Counted from the stretch's first letter, positions 46,601 through 61,587 are shown. The stretch is DNA of 64,000 nt from Osmia lignaria lignaria (GCF_051020975.1 NW_027478160.1:8020001-8084000), one strand, 5' to 3'. The notes: generated from the sequence alone by a model not told the origin. Numbers and translations: made by a program.

Positions 46601-49600
46601 GGTGTTTCTGTATCTCTATTATGTTGGTGCGGCTTCGGAACTTTTAAATATCTTGATATATCTCGAGAACTACGCATCTGATCAAAAAATATCATAGAAC
46701 ATAAAAAGTAGGAAACTTAATTCTCTACAAAAAAGGTCTCTTAACATTTTGCCATAGCTCGCTTCGTTTCCGAGATATTTGCAGATTTATCTCAAGGGAA
46801 GGGGCCTGACGGACATATTTCGAGATATTTCTTCTTCTTGTTGTTCTTCTTCTGCACAGCTAAGCTGGAAGTGGCATTTGCGGCACGCACTAGTGCAGAG
46901 TTATCTCAAAGAAAGGGGCCACGGTGTTTCTGTATCTCTATTATGTTGGTGCGGCTTCGGAACTTTTAAATATCTCGATATATCTCGAAAACTACGCTTC
47001 TGATCAAAAAATATCATAGAACATAGATTGTAGGAAACTTAATTCTCTACAAAAAAGGTCTCTTAACATTTTGCCATAGCTCGCTTCGTTTCCGAGATAT
47101 TTGCAGATTTATCTCAAGGGAAGGGGCCTAACGGACATATTTCGAGATATTTCTTCTTCTTGTCGTTCTTCTTCTGCACAGCTAAACTGGAAGTGGCATT
47201 TCCAGCTCGCAATAGTGCAGAGTTTTCTCAAAGAAAGGGGCCACGGTGTTTCTGTATCTCTATTATGTTGGTGCGGCTTCGGAACTTTTAAATATCTTGA
47301 TATATCTCGAGAACTACGCATCTGATCAAAAAATATCATAGAACATAAAAAGTAGGAAACTTAAATCTCTACAAAAAAGGTCTCTTAATATTTCACCATA
47401 GCTCTCTTCGTTTCCGAGATATTTGCAGATTTATCTCAAGGGAAGGGGCCTGACGGACATATTTCGAGATATTTCTTCTTCTTGTTGTTCTTCTTCTGCA
47501 CAGCTAAGCTGGAAGCGGCATTTGCAGCTCGCAATAGTGCAGAGTTATCTCAAAGAAAGGGGCCACGGTGTTTCTGTATCTCTATTATGTTGGTGCGCCT
47601 TCGGAACTTTTAAATATCTTGATATATCTCGAGAACTACGCATCTGATCAGAAAATATCATAGAAGATAAAAGGTAGGAAACTTAATTCTCTACAAAAAA
47701 GGTCTCTTAACATTTTGCCATAGCTCGCTTCGTTTCCGAGATATTTGCAGATTTATCTCAAGGGAAGGGGCCTGACGGACATATTTCGAGATATTTCTTC
47801 TTCTTATTGTTCTTCTGCACAGCTAAGCTGGAAGCGGCATTTGCAGCTCGGAATAGTGCAGAGATATCTCAAAGAAAGGGGCCACGGTGTTTCTGTATCT
47901 CTAATATGTTGGTGCGGCTTCGGAGCTTTTAAATATCTTGATATATCTCGAGAACTACGCATCTGATCAAAAAATATCATAGAACATAAAAAGTAGGAAA
48001 CTTAATTCTCTACAATAAAGGTCTCTTAACATTTTGCCATAGCTCGCTTCGTTTCCGAGATATTTGCAGATTTATCTCAAGGGCAGGGGCCTGACGGACA
48101 TATTTCGAGATATTTCTTCTTCTTGTTGTTCTTCTTCTGCACAGCTAAGCTGGAAGTGGCATTTACAGCTCGCAATAGTGCACAGTTATCTCAAAGAAAG
48201 GGGCCACGGTGTTTCTGTATCTCTATTATGTTGGTGCGGCTTCGGAACTTTTAAATATCTTGATATATCTCGAGAACTACGCATCTGATCAAAAAATATC
48301 ATAGAACATAAAAAGTAGGAAATTTAATTCTCTACAAAAAAGGTCTCTTAACATTTTGCCATAGCTCGCTTCGTTTCCGAGATATTTGCAGATTTATCTC
48401 AAGGGAAGGGGCCTGACGGACATATTTCGAGATATTTCTTCTTCTTGTTGTTCTTCTTCTGCACAGCTAAGCTGGAAGTGGCATTTGCGGCTCGCACTAT
48501 TGCAGAGTTATCTCAAAGAAAGGGGCCACGGTGTTTCTGTATCTCTATTATGTTGGTGCGGCTTCGGAACTTTTAAATATCTTGATATATCTCGAGAACT
48601 ACGCATCTGATCAAAAAATATCATAGAACATAAATTGTAGGAAACATAATTCTCTACAAAAAACGTCTCTTAACATTTTGCCATAGCTCGCTTCGTTTCC
48701 GAGATATTTGCAGATTCAGCTCAAAGGAACTGGCCTGACGGACATATTTCGAGATATTTCTTCTTCTTGTTGTTCTTCTTCTGCACAGCTAAGCTGGAAG
48801 TGGCATTTGCGGCTCGCACTACTGCAGAGTTATCTCAAAGAAAGGGGCCACGGTGTTTCTGTATCTCTATTATGTTGCTGCGGCTTCGGAACTTTTAAAT
48901 ATCTCGATATATCTCGAAAACTACGCTTCTGATCAAAAAATATCATAGAACATAAATTGTAGGAAACATAATTCGCTACAAAAAAGGTCTCTCAACATTT
49001 TACCATAGCTCACTTCGTTTCCGAGATATTTGCAGATATATCTCAAGGGAAGGGGCCTGACGGACATATTTCGAGATATTTCTTCTTCTTGTTGTTCTTC
49101 TTCTGCACAGCTAAGCTGGAAGTGGCATATCCAGCTCGCAATAGTGCAGAGTTATCTCAAAGAGAGGGGCCACGGTGTTTCTGTATCTCTATTATGTTGG
49201 TGCGGCTTCGGAACTTTTAAATATCTTGATATATCTCGAGAACTACGCATCTGATCAAAAAATATCATAGGAGGTAAAAAGTAGGAAACTTAATTCTCTA
49301 CAAAAAAGGTCTCTTAACATTTTGCCATAGCTCGCTTCGTTTCCGAGATATTTGCAGATTTATCTCAAGGGAAGGGGCCTGACGGACATATTTCGAGATA
49401 TTTCTTCTTCTTGTTGTTCTTCTTCTGCACAGCTAAGCTGGAAGTGGCATTTGCGGCTCGCACTAGTGCAGAGTTATCTCAAAGAAAGGGGCCACGGTGT
49501 TTCTGTATCTCTATTATGTTGGTGCGGCATCGGAACTTTTAAATATCTCGATATATCTCGAAAACTACGCTTCTGATCAAAAAATATCATAGAACATAAA

Positions 49601-51605
49601 TTGTAGGAAACATAATTCTCTACAAGCAAGGTCTCTTAACATTTTGCCATAGCTCGCTTCGTTTCCGAGATATTTGCAGATATATCTCAAGGGAAGGGGC
49701 CTGACGGACATATTTCGAGATATTTCTTCTTCTTGTTGTTCTTCTTCTGCACAGCTAAGCTGGAAGTGGCATTTACAGCTCGCAATAGTGCAGAGTTATC
49801 TCAAAGAAAGGGGCCACGGTGTTTCTGTATCTCTATTATGTTGGTGCGGCTTCGGAACTTTTTAATATCTTGATATATCTCGAGAACTACGCATCTGATC
49901 AAAAAATATCATAGAACATAAAAAGTAGGAAACTTAATTCTCTACAAAAAAGGTCTCTTAACATTTTGCCATAGCTCGCTTCGTTTCCGAGATATTTGCA
50001 CATATATCTCAAGGGAAGGGGCCTAACGGACATATTTCGAGATATTTCTTCTTCTTGTTGTTCTTCTTCTGCACAGCTAAACTGGAAGTGGCATTTCCAG
50101 CTCGCAATAGTGCAGAGTTATCTCAAAGAGAGGGGCCACGGTGTTTCTGTATCTCCATTATGTTGGTGCGGCTTCGGAACTTTTAAATATCTCGATATAT
50201 CTCGAAAACTACGCTTCTGATCAAAAAATATCATAGAACATAAATTGTAGGAAACATAATTCTCTACAAAAAACGTCTCTTAACATTTTGCCATAGCTCG
50301 CTTCGTTTCCGAGATATTTGCAGATTCAGCTCAAAGGAACTGGCCTGACGGACATATTTCGAGATATTTCTTCTTCTTGTTGTTCTTGCTCTGCACAGCT
50401 AAGCTGGAAGTGGCATTTGCAGCTCGCAATAGTGCAGAGTTATCTCAAAGAAAGGGGCCACGGTGTTTCTGTATCTCTATTATGTTGGTGCGGCTTCGGA
50501 ACTTTTAAATATCTCGATATATCTCGAAAACTACGCTTCTGATCAAAAAATATCATAGAACATAAATTGTAGGAAACATAATTCTCTACAAAAAAGGTCT
50601 CTTAACATTTTACCATAGCTCGCTTCGTTTCCGAGATATTTGCAGATTTATCTCAAGGGAAGGGGCCTAACGGACATATTTCGAGATATTTCTTCTTCTT
50701 GTTGTTCTTCTTCTGCACAGCTAAGCTGGAAGTGGCATTTGCAGCTCGCAATAGTGCAGAGCTTTCTCAAAGAAAGGGGCCACGGTGTTTCGGTATCTCT
50801 ATTATGTTGGTGCGGCTTCGGAACTTTTAAGTATCTTGATATATCTCGAGAACTGCGCATCTGATCAAAAAATATCATAGAACATAAAAAGTAGGAAACT
50901 TAATTCTCTACAAAAAAGGCCTCTTAACATTTTGCCATAGCTCGCTTCGTTTCCGAGATATTTGCAGATTTATCGCAAGGGAAGGGGCCTAACGGACATA
51001 TTTCGAGATATTTCTTCTTCTTGTTGTTCTTCTTCTGCACAGCTAAACTGGAAGTGGCATTTCCAGCTCGCAATAGTGCAGAGTTATCTCAAAGAGAGGG
51101 GCCACGGTGTTTCTGTATCTCTATTATGTTGGTGCGGCTTCGGAACTTTTAAATATCTTGATATATCTCGAGAACTACGCATCTGATCAAAAAATATCAT
51201 AGAAGATAAAAAGTAGAAAACTTAATTCTCTACAAAAAAGGTCTCTTAACATTTTGCCATAGCTCGCTTCGTTTCCGAGATATTTGCAGATTTATCTCAA
51301 GGGAAGGGGCCTGACGGACATATTTCGAGATATTTCTTCTTCTTGTTGTTCTTCTTCTGCACAGCTAAGCTGGAAGTGGCATTTACAGCTCGCAATAGTG
51401 CAGAGTTATCTCAAAGAAAGGGGCCACGGTGTTTCTGTATCTCTATTATGTTGGTGCGGCTTCGGAACTTTTAAATATCTTGATATATCTCGAGAACTAC
51501 GCATCTGATCAAAAAATATCATAGAACATAAAAAATAGGAAACTTAATTCTCTACAAAAAAGGTCTCTTAACATTTTGCCATAGCTCGCTTCGTTTCCGA
51601 GATAT
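40676..51605 (+). repeat. 8-mer higher-order repeat (2,576 bp), three copies
   Basis: The monomer order at 43574-46149 recurs at 49030-51605. Diagnostic variants run in the same order: GGCATATCCAGCTCG, GCGGCATCGG, CTTTTTAATATC, TTTGCACATATATC, TTCTTGCTCTGC, GAGCTTTCTC, TTTATCGCAAGG and AGTAGAAAAC. An earlier copy at 40676-43573 has the same order with one extra monomer (about 41642). The offset of 5,456 bp is 17 monomers minus 18 bp, explained by the 15- and 3-bp deletions at 46472 and 47745. Confidence 0.85.
46472..46778 (+). repeat. 307-bp monomer with 15-bp deletion in the pyrimidine tract
   Basis: ATTTCTTCTTCTGCACAGC replaces the usual longer TTC/TTG tract, removing 15 bases. This is typical of slippage in a triplet-like run. 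Confidence 0.9.
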
Positions 51606-54181
51606 TTGCAGATATATCTCAAGGGAAGGGGCCTGACGGACATATTTCGAGATATTTCTTCTTCTTGTTGTTCTTCTTCAGCACAGCTAAGCTGGAAGTG
51701 GCATTTGCGGCTCGCACTATTGCAGAGTTATCTCAAAGAAAGGGGCCACGGTGTTTCTGTATCTCTATTATGTTGGTGCGGCTTCGTAACTTTTAAATAT
51801 CTCGATATATCTCGAAAACTACGCTTCTGATCAAAAAATATCATAGAACATAAATTGTAGGAAACATAATTCTCTACAAAAAAGGTCTCTTAACATTTTG
51901 CCATAGCTCGCTTCGTTTCCGAGATATTTGCAGATATATCTCAAGGGCAGGGGCCTGACGGACATATTTCGAGATATTTCTTCTTCTTGTTGTTCTTCTT
52001 CTGCACAGCTAAGCTGGAAGTGGCATTTGCAGCTCGCAATAGTGCAGAGTTATCTCAAAGAAAGAGGCCACGGTGTTTCTGTATCTCTATTATGTTGGTG
52101 CGGCTTCGGAACTTTTAAATATCTTGATATATCTCGAGAACTACGCGTCTGATCAAAAAATATCATAGAACATAAAAAGTAGGAAACATAATTCTCTACA
52201 AAAACGGTCTCTTAACATTTTGCCATAGCTCCTTTCGTTTCCGAGATATTTGCAGATATATCTCAAGGGAAGGGGCCTGACGGACATATTTCGAGATATT
52301 TCTTCTTCTTGTTGTTCTTCTTCTGCACAGCTAAGCTGGAAGTGGCATTTGCGGCTCGCACTAGTGCACAGTTATCTCAAAGAAAGGGGCCACGGTGTTT
52401 CTGTATCTCTATTATGTTGGTGCGTCTTCGGAACTTTTAAATATCTCGATATATCTCGAAAACTACGCTTCTGATCAAAAAATATCATAGAACATAAATT
52501 GTAGGAAACATAATTCTCTACAAAAAAGGTCTCTTAACATTTTGCCATAGCTCGCTTCGTTTCCGAGATATTTGCAGATATATCTCAAGGGAAGGGGCCT
52601 GACGGACATATTGCGAGATATTTCTTCTTCTTGTTGTTCTTCTTCTGCACAGCTAAGCTGGAAGTGGCATTTACAGCTCGCAATAGTGCAGAGTTATCTC
52701 AAAGAAAGGGGCCACGGTGTTTCTGTATCTCTATTATGTTGGTGCGGCTTCGGAACTTTTAAATATCTTGATATATCTCGAGAACTACGCATCTGATCAA
52801 AAAATATCATAGAACATAAAAAGTAGGAAACTTAATTCTCTACAAAAAAGGTCTCTTAACATTTTGCCATAGCTCGCTTCGTTTCCGAGATATTTGCAGA
52901 TTTATCTCAAGGGAAGGGGCCTGACGGACATATTTCGAGATATTTCTTCTTCTTGTTGTTCTTCTTCTGCACAGCTAAGCTGGAAGTGGCATTTGCGGCA
53001 CGCACTAGTGCAGAGTTATCTCAAAGAAAGGGGCCACGGTGTTTCTGTATCTCTATTATGTTGGTGCGGCTTCGGAACTTTTAAATATCTCGATATATCT
53101 CGAAAACTACGCTTCTGATCAAAAAATATCATAGAACATAGATTGTAGGAAACTTAATTCTCTACAAAAAAGGTCTCTTAACATTTTGCCATAGCTCGCT
53201 TCGTTTCCGAGATATTTGCAGATTTATCTCAAGGGAAGGGGCCTAACGGACATATTTCGAGATATTTCTTCTTCTTGTCGTTCTTCTTCTGCACAGCTAA
53301 ACTGGAAGTGGCATTTCCAGCTCGCAATAGTGCAGAGTTTTCTCAAAGAAAGGGGCCACGGTGTTTCTGTATCTCTATTATGTTGGTGCGGCTTCGGAAC
53401 TTTTAAATATCTTGATATATCTCGAGAACTACGCATCTGATCAAAAAATATCATAGAACATAAAAAGTAGGAAACTTAAATCTCTACAAAAAAGGTCTCT
53501 TAATATTTCACCATAGCTCTCTTCGTTTCCGAGATATTTGCAGATTTATCTCAAGGGAAGGGGCCTGACGGACATATTTCGAGATATTTCTTCTTCTTGT
53601 TGTTCTTCTTCTGCACAGCTAAGCTGGAAGCGGCATTTGCAGCTCGCAATAGTGCAGAGTTATCTCAAAGAAAGGGGCCACGGTGTTTCTGTATCTCTAT
53701 TATGTTGGTGCGGCTTCGGAACTTTTAAATATCTTGATATATCTCGAGAACTACGCATCTGATCAGAAAATATCATAGAAGATAAAAGGTAGGAAACTTA
53801 ATTCTCTACAAAAAAGGTCTCTTAACATTTTGCCATAGCTCGCTTCGTTTCCGAGATATTTGCAGATTTATCTCAAGGGAAGGGGCCTGACGGACATATT
53901 TCGAGATATTTCTTCTTCTTATTGTTCTTCTTCTGCACAGCTAAGCTGGAAGCGGCATTTGCAGCTCGGAATTGTGCAGAGTTATCTCAAAGAAAGGGGC
54001 CACGGTGTTTCTGTATCTCTAATATGTTGGTGCGGCTTCGGAGCTTTTAAATATCTTGATATATCTCGAGAACTACGCATCTGATCAAAAAATATCATAG
54101 AACATAAAAAGTAGGAAACTTAATTCTCTACAAAAAACGTCTCTTAACATTTTGCCATAGCTCACTTCGTTTCCGTGATAT
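46779..54181 (+). repeat. Segmental duplication inside the satellite
   Basis: Monomers at 46779, 47101, 47423 and 47745 recur at 52894, 53216, 53538 and 53860. They share GCGGCACGCACTAG, CTTGTCGTTC, TTAATATTTCACC and TCTAATATGTTGG. With the 8-mer block before them, this makes a duplicated segment of several kb with extra monomers inserted in the second copy (52250, 52572). Confidence 0.8.
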
Positions 54182-55791
54182 TTGCAGATTCAGCTCAAAG
54201 GAACTGGCCTGACGGACATATTTCGAGATATTTCTTCTTCTTGTTGTTCTTCCTCTGCACAGCTAAGCTGGAAGTGGCATTTGCAGCTCGGAATAGTGCA
54301 GAGTTATCTCAAAGAAAGGGGCCACGGTGTTTCTGTATCTCTAATATGTTGGCGCGGCTTCGGAGCTTTTAAATATCTTGATATATCTGGAGAACTACGC
54401 ATCTGATCAAAAAATATCATAGAACATAAAAAGTAGGAAACTTAATTCTCTACCATAAAGGTCTCTTAACATTTTGCCATAGCTCGCTTCGTTTCCGAGA
54501 TATTTGCAGATTTATCTCAAGGGAAGGGGCCTGGCGGACATACTTCGAGATATTTCTTCTTCTTGTTGTTCTTCTTCTGCACAGCTAAGCTGGAAGTGGC
54601 ATTTGCGGCTCGCACTAGTGCAGAGTTATCTCAAAGAAAGGGGCCACGGTGTTTCTGTATCTCTATTATGTTGGTGCGGCTTCGGAACTTTTAAATATCT
54701 CGATATATCTCGAAAACTACGCTTCTGATCAAATAATATCATAGAACATAAATTGTAGGAAACATAATTCTCTACAAAAAAGGTCTCTTAACATTTTGCC
54801 ATAGCTCGCTTCGTTTCCGAGATATTTGCAGATATATCTCAAGGGAAGGGGCCTGACGGACATATTTCGAGATATTTCTTCTTCTTGTTGTTCTTCTTCT
54901 GCACAGCTAAGCTGGAAGTGGCATTTACAGCTCGCAATAGTGCAGAGTTATCTCAAAGAAAGGGGCCACGGTGTTTCTGTATCTCTATTATGTTGGTGCG
55001 GCTTCGGAACTTTTAAATATCTTGATATATCTCGAGAACTACGCATCTGATCAAAAAATATCATGGAACATAAAAAGTAGAAAACCTAATTCTCTACAAA
55101 AAAGGTCTCTTAACATTTTGCCATAGCTCGCTTCGTTTCCGAGATATTTGCAGATTTATCTCAAGGGAAGGGGCCTGACGGACATATTTCGAGATATTTC
55201 TTCTTCTTGTTGTTCTTCCTCTGCACAGCTAAGCTGGAAGTGGCATTTGCAGCTCGGAATAGTGCAGAGTTATCTCAAAGAAAGGGGCCACGGTGTTTCT
55301 GTATCTCTATTATGTTGGTATGGCTTCGGAACTTTTAAATATCTTGATATATCTCGAGAACTACGCATCTGATCAAAAAATATCATAGAACATAAAAAGT
55401 AGGAAACTTAATTTTCTACAAAAAAGGTCTCTTAACATTTTGCCATAGCTCGCTTCGTTTCCGAGATATTTGCAGATTTATCTCAAGGGAAGGGGCCTGA
55501 CGGACATATTTCGAGATATTTCTTCTTCTTGTTGTTCTTCTTCTGCACAGCTAAGCTGGAAGTGGCATTTGCTGCACGCACTAGTGCAGAGTTATCTCAA
55601 AGAAAGGGGCCACGGTGTTTCTGTATCTCTATTATGTTGGTGCGGCTTCGGAACTTTTAAATATCTCGATATATCTCGAAAACTACGCTTCTGATCAAAA
55701 AATATCATAGAACATAGATTGTAGGAAACTTAATTCTCTACAAAAAAGGTCTCTTAACATTTTGCCATAGCTCGCTTCGTTTCCGAGATAT

Positions 55792-58700
55792 TTGCAGATT
55801 TATCTCAAGGGAAGGGGCCTGACGGACATATTTCGAGATATTTCTTCTTCTTGTTGTTCTTCTTCTGCACAGCTAAGCTGGAAGTGGCATTTGCGGCTCG
55901 CACTAGTGCAGAGTTATCTCAAAGAAAGGGGCCACGGTGTTTCTGTATCTCTATTATGTTGGTGCGGCTTCGGAACTTTTAAATATCTTGATATATCTCG
56001 AGAACTACGCATCTGCTCAAAAAATATCACAGAACATAAAAAGTAGGAAACTTAATTCTCTACAAATAAGGTCTCTTAACATTTTGCCATAGCTCGCTTC
56101 GTTTCCGAGATATTTGCAGATTCAGCTCAAAGGATCGGGCCTGACGGACATATTTCGAGATATTTCTTCTTCTTGTTGTTCTTCCTCTGCACAGCTAAGC
56201 TGGAAGTGGCATTTGCAGCTCGCAATAGTGCAGAGTTATCTCAAAGAAAGGGGCCACGGTGTTTCTGTATCTCTATTATGTTGGTGCGGCTTCGGAACTT
56301 TTAGATATCTTGATATATCTCGAGAACTACGCATCTGATCAAAAAATATCATAGGACATAAAAAGTAGGAAACTTAATTCTCTACAAAAAAGGTCTCTTA
56401 ACATTTTGCCATAGCTCGCTTCGTTTCCGAGATATTTGCAGATTTATCTCAAGGGAAGGGGCCTGACGGACATATTTCGAGATATTTCTTCTTCTTGTTG
56501 TTCTTCTTCTGCACAGCTAAGCTGGAAGTGGCATTTGCGGCTCGCACTAATGCAGAGTGATCTCAAAGAAAGGGGCCACGGTGTTTCTGTATCTCTATTA
56601 TGTTGGTGCGGCTTCGGAACTTTTAAATATCTTGATATATCTCGAGAACTACGCATCTGATCAAAAAATATCATACTACATCAAAAGTAGAAAACTTAAT
56701 TCTCTACAAGAAAGGTCTCTAAACATTTTGCCATAGCTCGCTTCGTTTCCGAGATATTTGCAGATTTATCTCAAGGGAAGGGGCCTGACGGACATATTTC
56801 GAGATATTTCTTCTTCTTGTTGTTCTTCTTCTGCACAGCTAAGCTGGAAGTGGCAATTGCAGCTCGCAATAGTGCAGAGTTATATCAAAGAGAGGGGCCA
56901 CGGTGTTTCTGTATCTGTATTATGTTGGTGCGGCTTCGGAACTTTTAAATATCTTGATATATCTCGAGAACTACGCATCTGCTCAAAAAATATCACAGAA
57001 CATAAAAAGTAGGAAACTTAATTCTCTACAAATAAGGTCTCTTAACATTTTGCCATAGCTCGCTTCGTTTCCGAGATATTTGCAGATTTATCTCAAGGGA
57101 AGGGGCCTGACGGACATATTTCGAGATATTTCTTCTTCTTGTTGTTCTTCTTCTGCACAGCTAAGCTGGAAGTGGCATTTGCAGCTCGCAATAGTGCAGA
57201 TTTATCTCAAAGAAAGGGGCCACGGTGTTTCTGTATCTCTATTATGTTGGTGCGGCTTCGGAACTTTTAAATATCTTGATATATCTCGAGAACTACGCAT
57301 CTGATCAAAAAATATCATACTACATCAGAAGTAGGAAACTTAATTCTCTACAAGAAAGGTCTCTAAACATTTTGCCATAGCTCGCTTCGTTTCCGAGATA
57401 TTTGCAGATTTATCTCAAGGGAAGGGGCCTGACGGACATATTTCGAGATATTTCTTCTTCTTGTTGTTCTTCTTCTGCACAGCTAAGCTGGAAGTGGCAT
57501 TTACAGCTCGCAATAGTGCAGAGTTATCTCAAAGAAAGGGGCCACGGTGTTTCTGTATCTCTATTATGTTGGTGCGGCTTCGGTACTTTTAAATATCTTG
57601 ATATATCTCGAGAACTACGCTTCTGATCAAAAAATATCATAGAACATAAATTGTAGGAAACATAATTCTCTACAAAAAAGGGCTCTTAACATTTTGCCAT
57701 AGCTCTCTTCGTTTCCGAGATATTTGCAGATTTATCTCAAGGGAAGGGGCCTGACGGACATATTTCGAGATATTTCTTCTTCTTGTTGTTCTTCTTCTGC
57801 ACAGCTAAGCTGGAAGTGGCATTTACAGCTCGCAATAGTGCAGAGTTATCTCAAAGAAAGGGGCCACGGTGTTTCTGTATCTCTATTATGTTGGTGCGGC
57901 TTCGGAACTTTTAAATATCTTGATATATCTCGAGAACTACGCATCTGATCAAAAAATATCATAGAACATAAAAAGTAGGAAACTTAATTCTCTCCAAAAA
58001 AGGTCTCTTAACATTTTGCCATAGCTCGCTTCGTTTCCGAGATATTTGCAGATTTATCTCAAGGGAAGGGGCCTGACGGACATATTTCGAGATATTTCTT
58101 CTTCTTGTTGTTCTTCTTCTGCACAGCTAAGCTGGAAGTGGCATTTGCGGCTCGCACTAGTGCAGAGTTATCTCAAAGAAAGGGGCCACGGTGTTTCTGT
58201 ATCTCTATTATGTTGGTGCGGCTTCGGAACTTTTAAATATCTTGATATATCTCGAGAACTACGCATCTGCTCAAAAAATATCACAGAACATAAAAAGTAG
58301 GAAACTTAATTCTCTACAAATAAGGTCTCTTAACATTTTGCCATAGCTCGCTTCGTTTCCGAGATATTTGCAGATTCAGCTCAAAGGAACGGGCCTGACG
58401 GACATATTTCGAGATATTTCTTCTTCTTGTTGTTCTTCCTCTGCACAGCTAAGCTGGAAGTGGCATTTGCAGCTCGCAATAGTGCAGAGTTATCTCAAAG
58501 AAAGGGGCCACGGTGTTTCTGTATCTCTATTATGTTGGTGCGGCTTCGGAACTTTTAGATATCTTGATATATCTCGAGAACTACGCATCTGATCAAAAAA
58601 TATCATAGGACATAAAAAGTAGGAAACTTAATTCTCTACAAAAAAGGTCTCTTAACATTTTGCCATAGCTCGCTTCGTTTCCGAGATATTTGCAGATTTA

Positions 58701-60299
58701 TCTCAAGGGAAGGGGCCTGACGGACATATTTCGAGATATTTCTTCTTCTTGTTGTTCTTCTTCTGCACAGCTAAGCTGGAAGTGGCATTTGCGGCTCGCA
58801 CTAATGCAGAGTGATCTCAAAGAAAGGGGCCACGGTGTTTCTGTATCTCTATTATGTTGGTGCGGCTTCGGAACTTTTAAATATCTTGATATATCTCGAG
58901 AACTACGCATCTGATCAAAAAATATCATACTACATCAAAAGTAGAAAACTTAATTCTCTACAAGAAAGGTCTCTAAACATTTTGCCATAGCTCGCTTCGT
59001 TTCCGAGATATTTGCAGATTTATCTCAAGGGAAGGGGCCTGACGGACATATTTCGAGATATTTCTTCTTCTTGTTGTTCTTCTTCTGCACAGCTAAGCTG
59101 GAAGTGGCAATTGCAGCTCGCAATAGTGCAGAGTTATATCAAAGAGAGGGGCCACGGTGTTTCTGTATCTGTATTATGTTGGTGCGGCTTCGGAACTTTT
59201 AAATATCTTGATATATCTCGAGAACTACGCATCTGCTCAAAAAATATCACAGAACATAAAAAGTAGGAAACTTAATTCTCTACAAATAAGGTCTCTTAAC
59301 ATTTTGCCATAGCTCGCTTCGTTTCCGAGATATTTGCAGATTTATCTCAAGGGAAGGGGCCTGACGGACATATTTCGAGATATTTCTTCTTCTTGTTGTT
59401 CTTCTTCTGCACAGCTAAGCTGGAAGTGGCATTTGCAGCTCGCAATAGTGCAGATTTATCTCAAATAAAGGGGCCACGGTGTTTCTGTATCTCTATTATG
59501 TTGGTGCGGCTTCGGAACTTTTAAATATCTTGATATATCTCGAGAACTACGCATCTGATCAAAAAATATCATACTACATCAGAAGTAGGAAACTTAATTC
59601 TCTACAAGAAAGGTCTCTAAACATTTTGCCATAGCTCGCTTCGTTTCCGAGATATTTGCAGATTTATCTCAAGGGAAGGGGCCTGACGGACATATTTCGA
59701 GATATTTCTTCTTCTTGTTGTTCTTCTTCTGCACAGCTAAGCTGGAAGTGGCATTTACAGCTCGCAATAGTGCAGAGTTATCTCAAAGAAAGGGGCCACG
59801 GTGTTTCTGTATCTCTATTATGTTGGTGCGGCTTCGGTACTTTTAAATATCTTGATATATCTCGAGAACTACGCTTCTGATCAAAAAATATCATAGAACA
59901 TAAATTGTAGGAAACATAATTCTCTACAAAAAAGGGCTCTTAACATTTTGCCATAGCTCTCTTCGTTTCCGAGATATTTGCAGATTTATCTCAAGGGAAG
60001 GGGCCTAACGGACATATTTCGAGATATTTCTTCTTCTTGTTGTTCTTCTTCTGCACAGCTAAGCTGGAAGTGGCATTTGCAGCTCGCAATAGCGCAGAGT
60101 TATCTCAAAGAAAGGGGCAACGATGTTTCTGTATCTCTATTATGTTGGTGCGGCTTCGGAACTTTTAAATATCTTGATATATCTCGAGAACTACGCATCT
60201 GATCAAAAAATATCATAGAACATAAAAAGTAGGAAACTTAATTCTCTACAAAAAAGGTCTCTTAACATTTTGCGATAGCTCGCTTCGTTTCCGAGATAT
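55792..60299 (+). repeat. 7-mer higher-order repeat (2,254 bp), two copies
   Basis: 55792-58045 and 58046-60299 share the monomer order. Linked variants include CTGCTCAAAAAATATCACAG, CTTTTAGATATC, CACTAATGCAGAGTGATC, GTTATATCAAAGAG and ATACTACATCA. The seventh monomer has diverged between copies (57724 versus 59978). Confidence 0.85.
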
Positions 60300-61587
60300 T
60301 TGCAGATTTATCTTAAGGGAAGGGGCCTAACGGACATATTTCGAGATATTTCTTCTTCTTGTTGTTCTTCTTCTGCACAGCTAAACTGGAAGTGGCATTT
60401 CCAGCTCGCAATAGTGCAGAGTTATCTCAAAGAAAGGGGCCACGGTGTTTCTGTATCTCTATTATGTTGGTGCGGCTTCGGAACTTTTAAATATCTTGAT
60501 ATATCTCGAGAACTACGCGTCTGATCAAAAAATATCATAGAACATAAAAAGTAGGAAACATAATTCTCTACAAAAAAGGTCTCTTAACATTTTGCCATAG
60601 CTCGCTTCGTTTCCGAGATATTTGCAGATTTATCTCAAGGGAAGGGGCCTGACGGACATATTTCGAGATATTTCTTCTTCTTGTTGTTCTTCTTCTGCAC
60701 GGCTAAGCTGGAAGTGGCATTTGCGGCTCGCACTAGTGCAGAGTTATCTCAAAGAAAAGGGCCACGGTGTTTCTGTATCTCTATTATGTTTGTGCGGCTT
60801 CGGAACTTTTAAATATCTTGATACATCTCGACAATTATGCATCTGATCAAAAAATATCACACAACATAAAAAGTAGGAGACTTAATTCTCTACAAAAAAG
60901 GTCTCTTAACATTTTGCCATAGCTCGCTTCGTTTCCGAGATATTTGCAGATTTATCTCAAGGGAAGTGGCCTGACGGACATATTTCGAGATATTTCTTCT
61001 TCTTCTTGTTCTTCTTCTGCACAGCTAAGCTGGAAGTGGCATTTGCAGCTCGCAATAGTGCAGAGTTATCGCAAAGGAAGAGGCCACGGTGTTTCTGTAC
61101 CTCTATTATGTTGGTGCAGCTTCGGAACTTTTAAATATCTTGATATATCTCGAGAACTACGCATCTGATCAAAAAATATCATAGAAGATAAAAAGTAGGA
61201 AACTTAATTCTCTACAAAAAAGGTCTCTTAACATTTTGCCATAGCTCGCTTCGTTTCCGAGATGTTTGCAGATTTATCTCAAGGGAAGGGGCCTAACGGA
61301 CATATTTCGAGATATTTCTTCTTCTTGTTGTTCTTCTTCTTCACAGCTAAGCTGGAAGTGGCATTTGCAGCTCGCAATAGTGCAGAGTTATCTCAAAGAA
61401 AGGGGCCACGGTGTTTCTGTATCTCTATTATGTTGGTGCGGCTTCGGAACTTTTAAATATCTCGATATATCTCGAAAACTACGCTTCTGATCAAAAAATA
61501 TCATAGAACATAAATTGTAGGAAACTTAATTCTCTACAAACAAGGTCTCTTAACATTTTGCCATAGCTCGCTTCGTTTCCGAGATAT

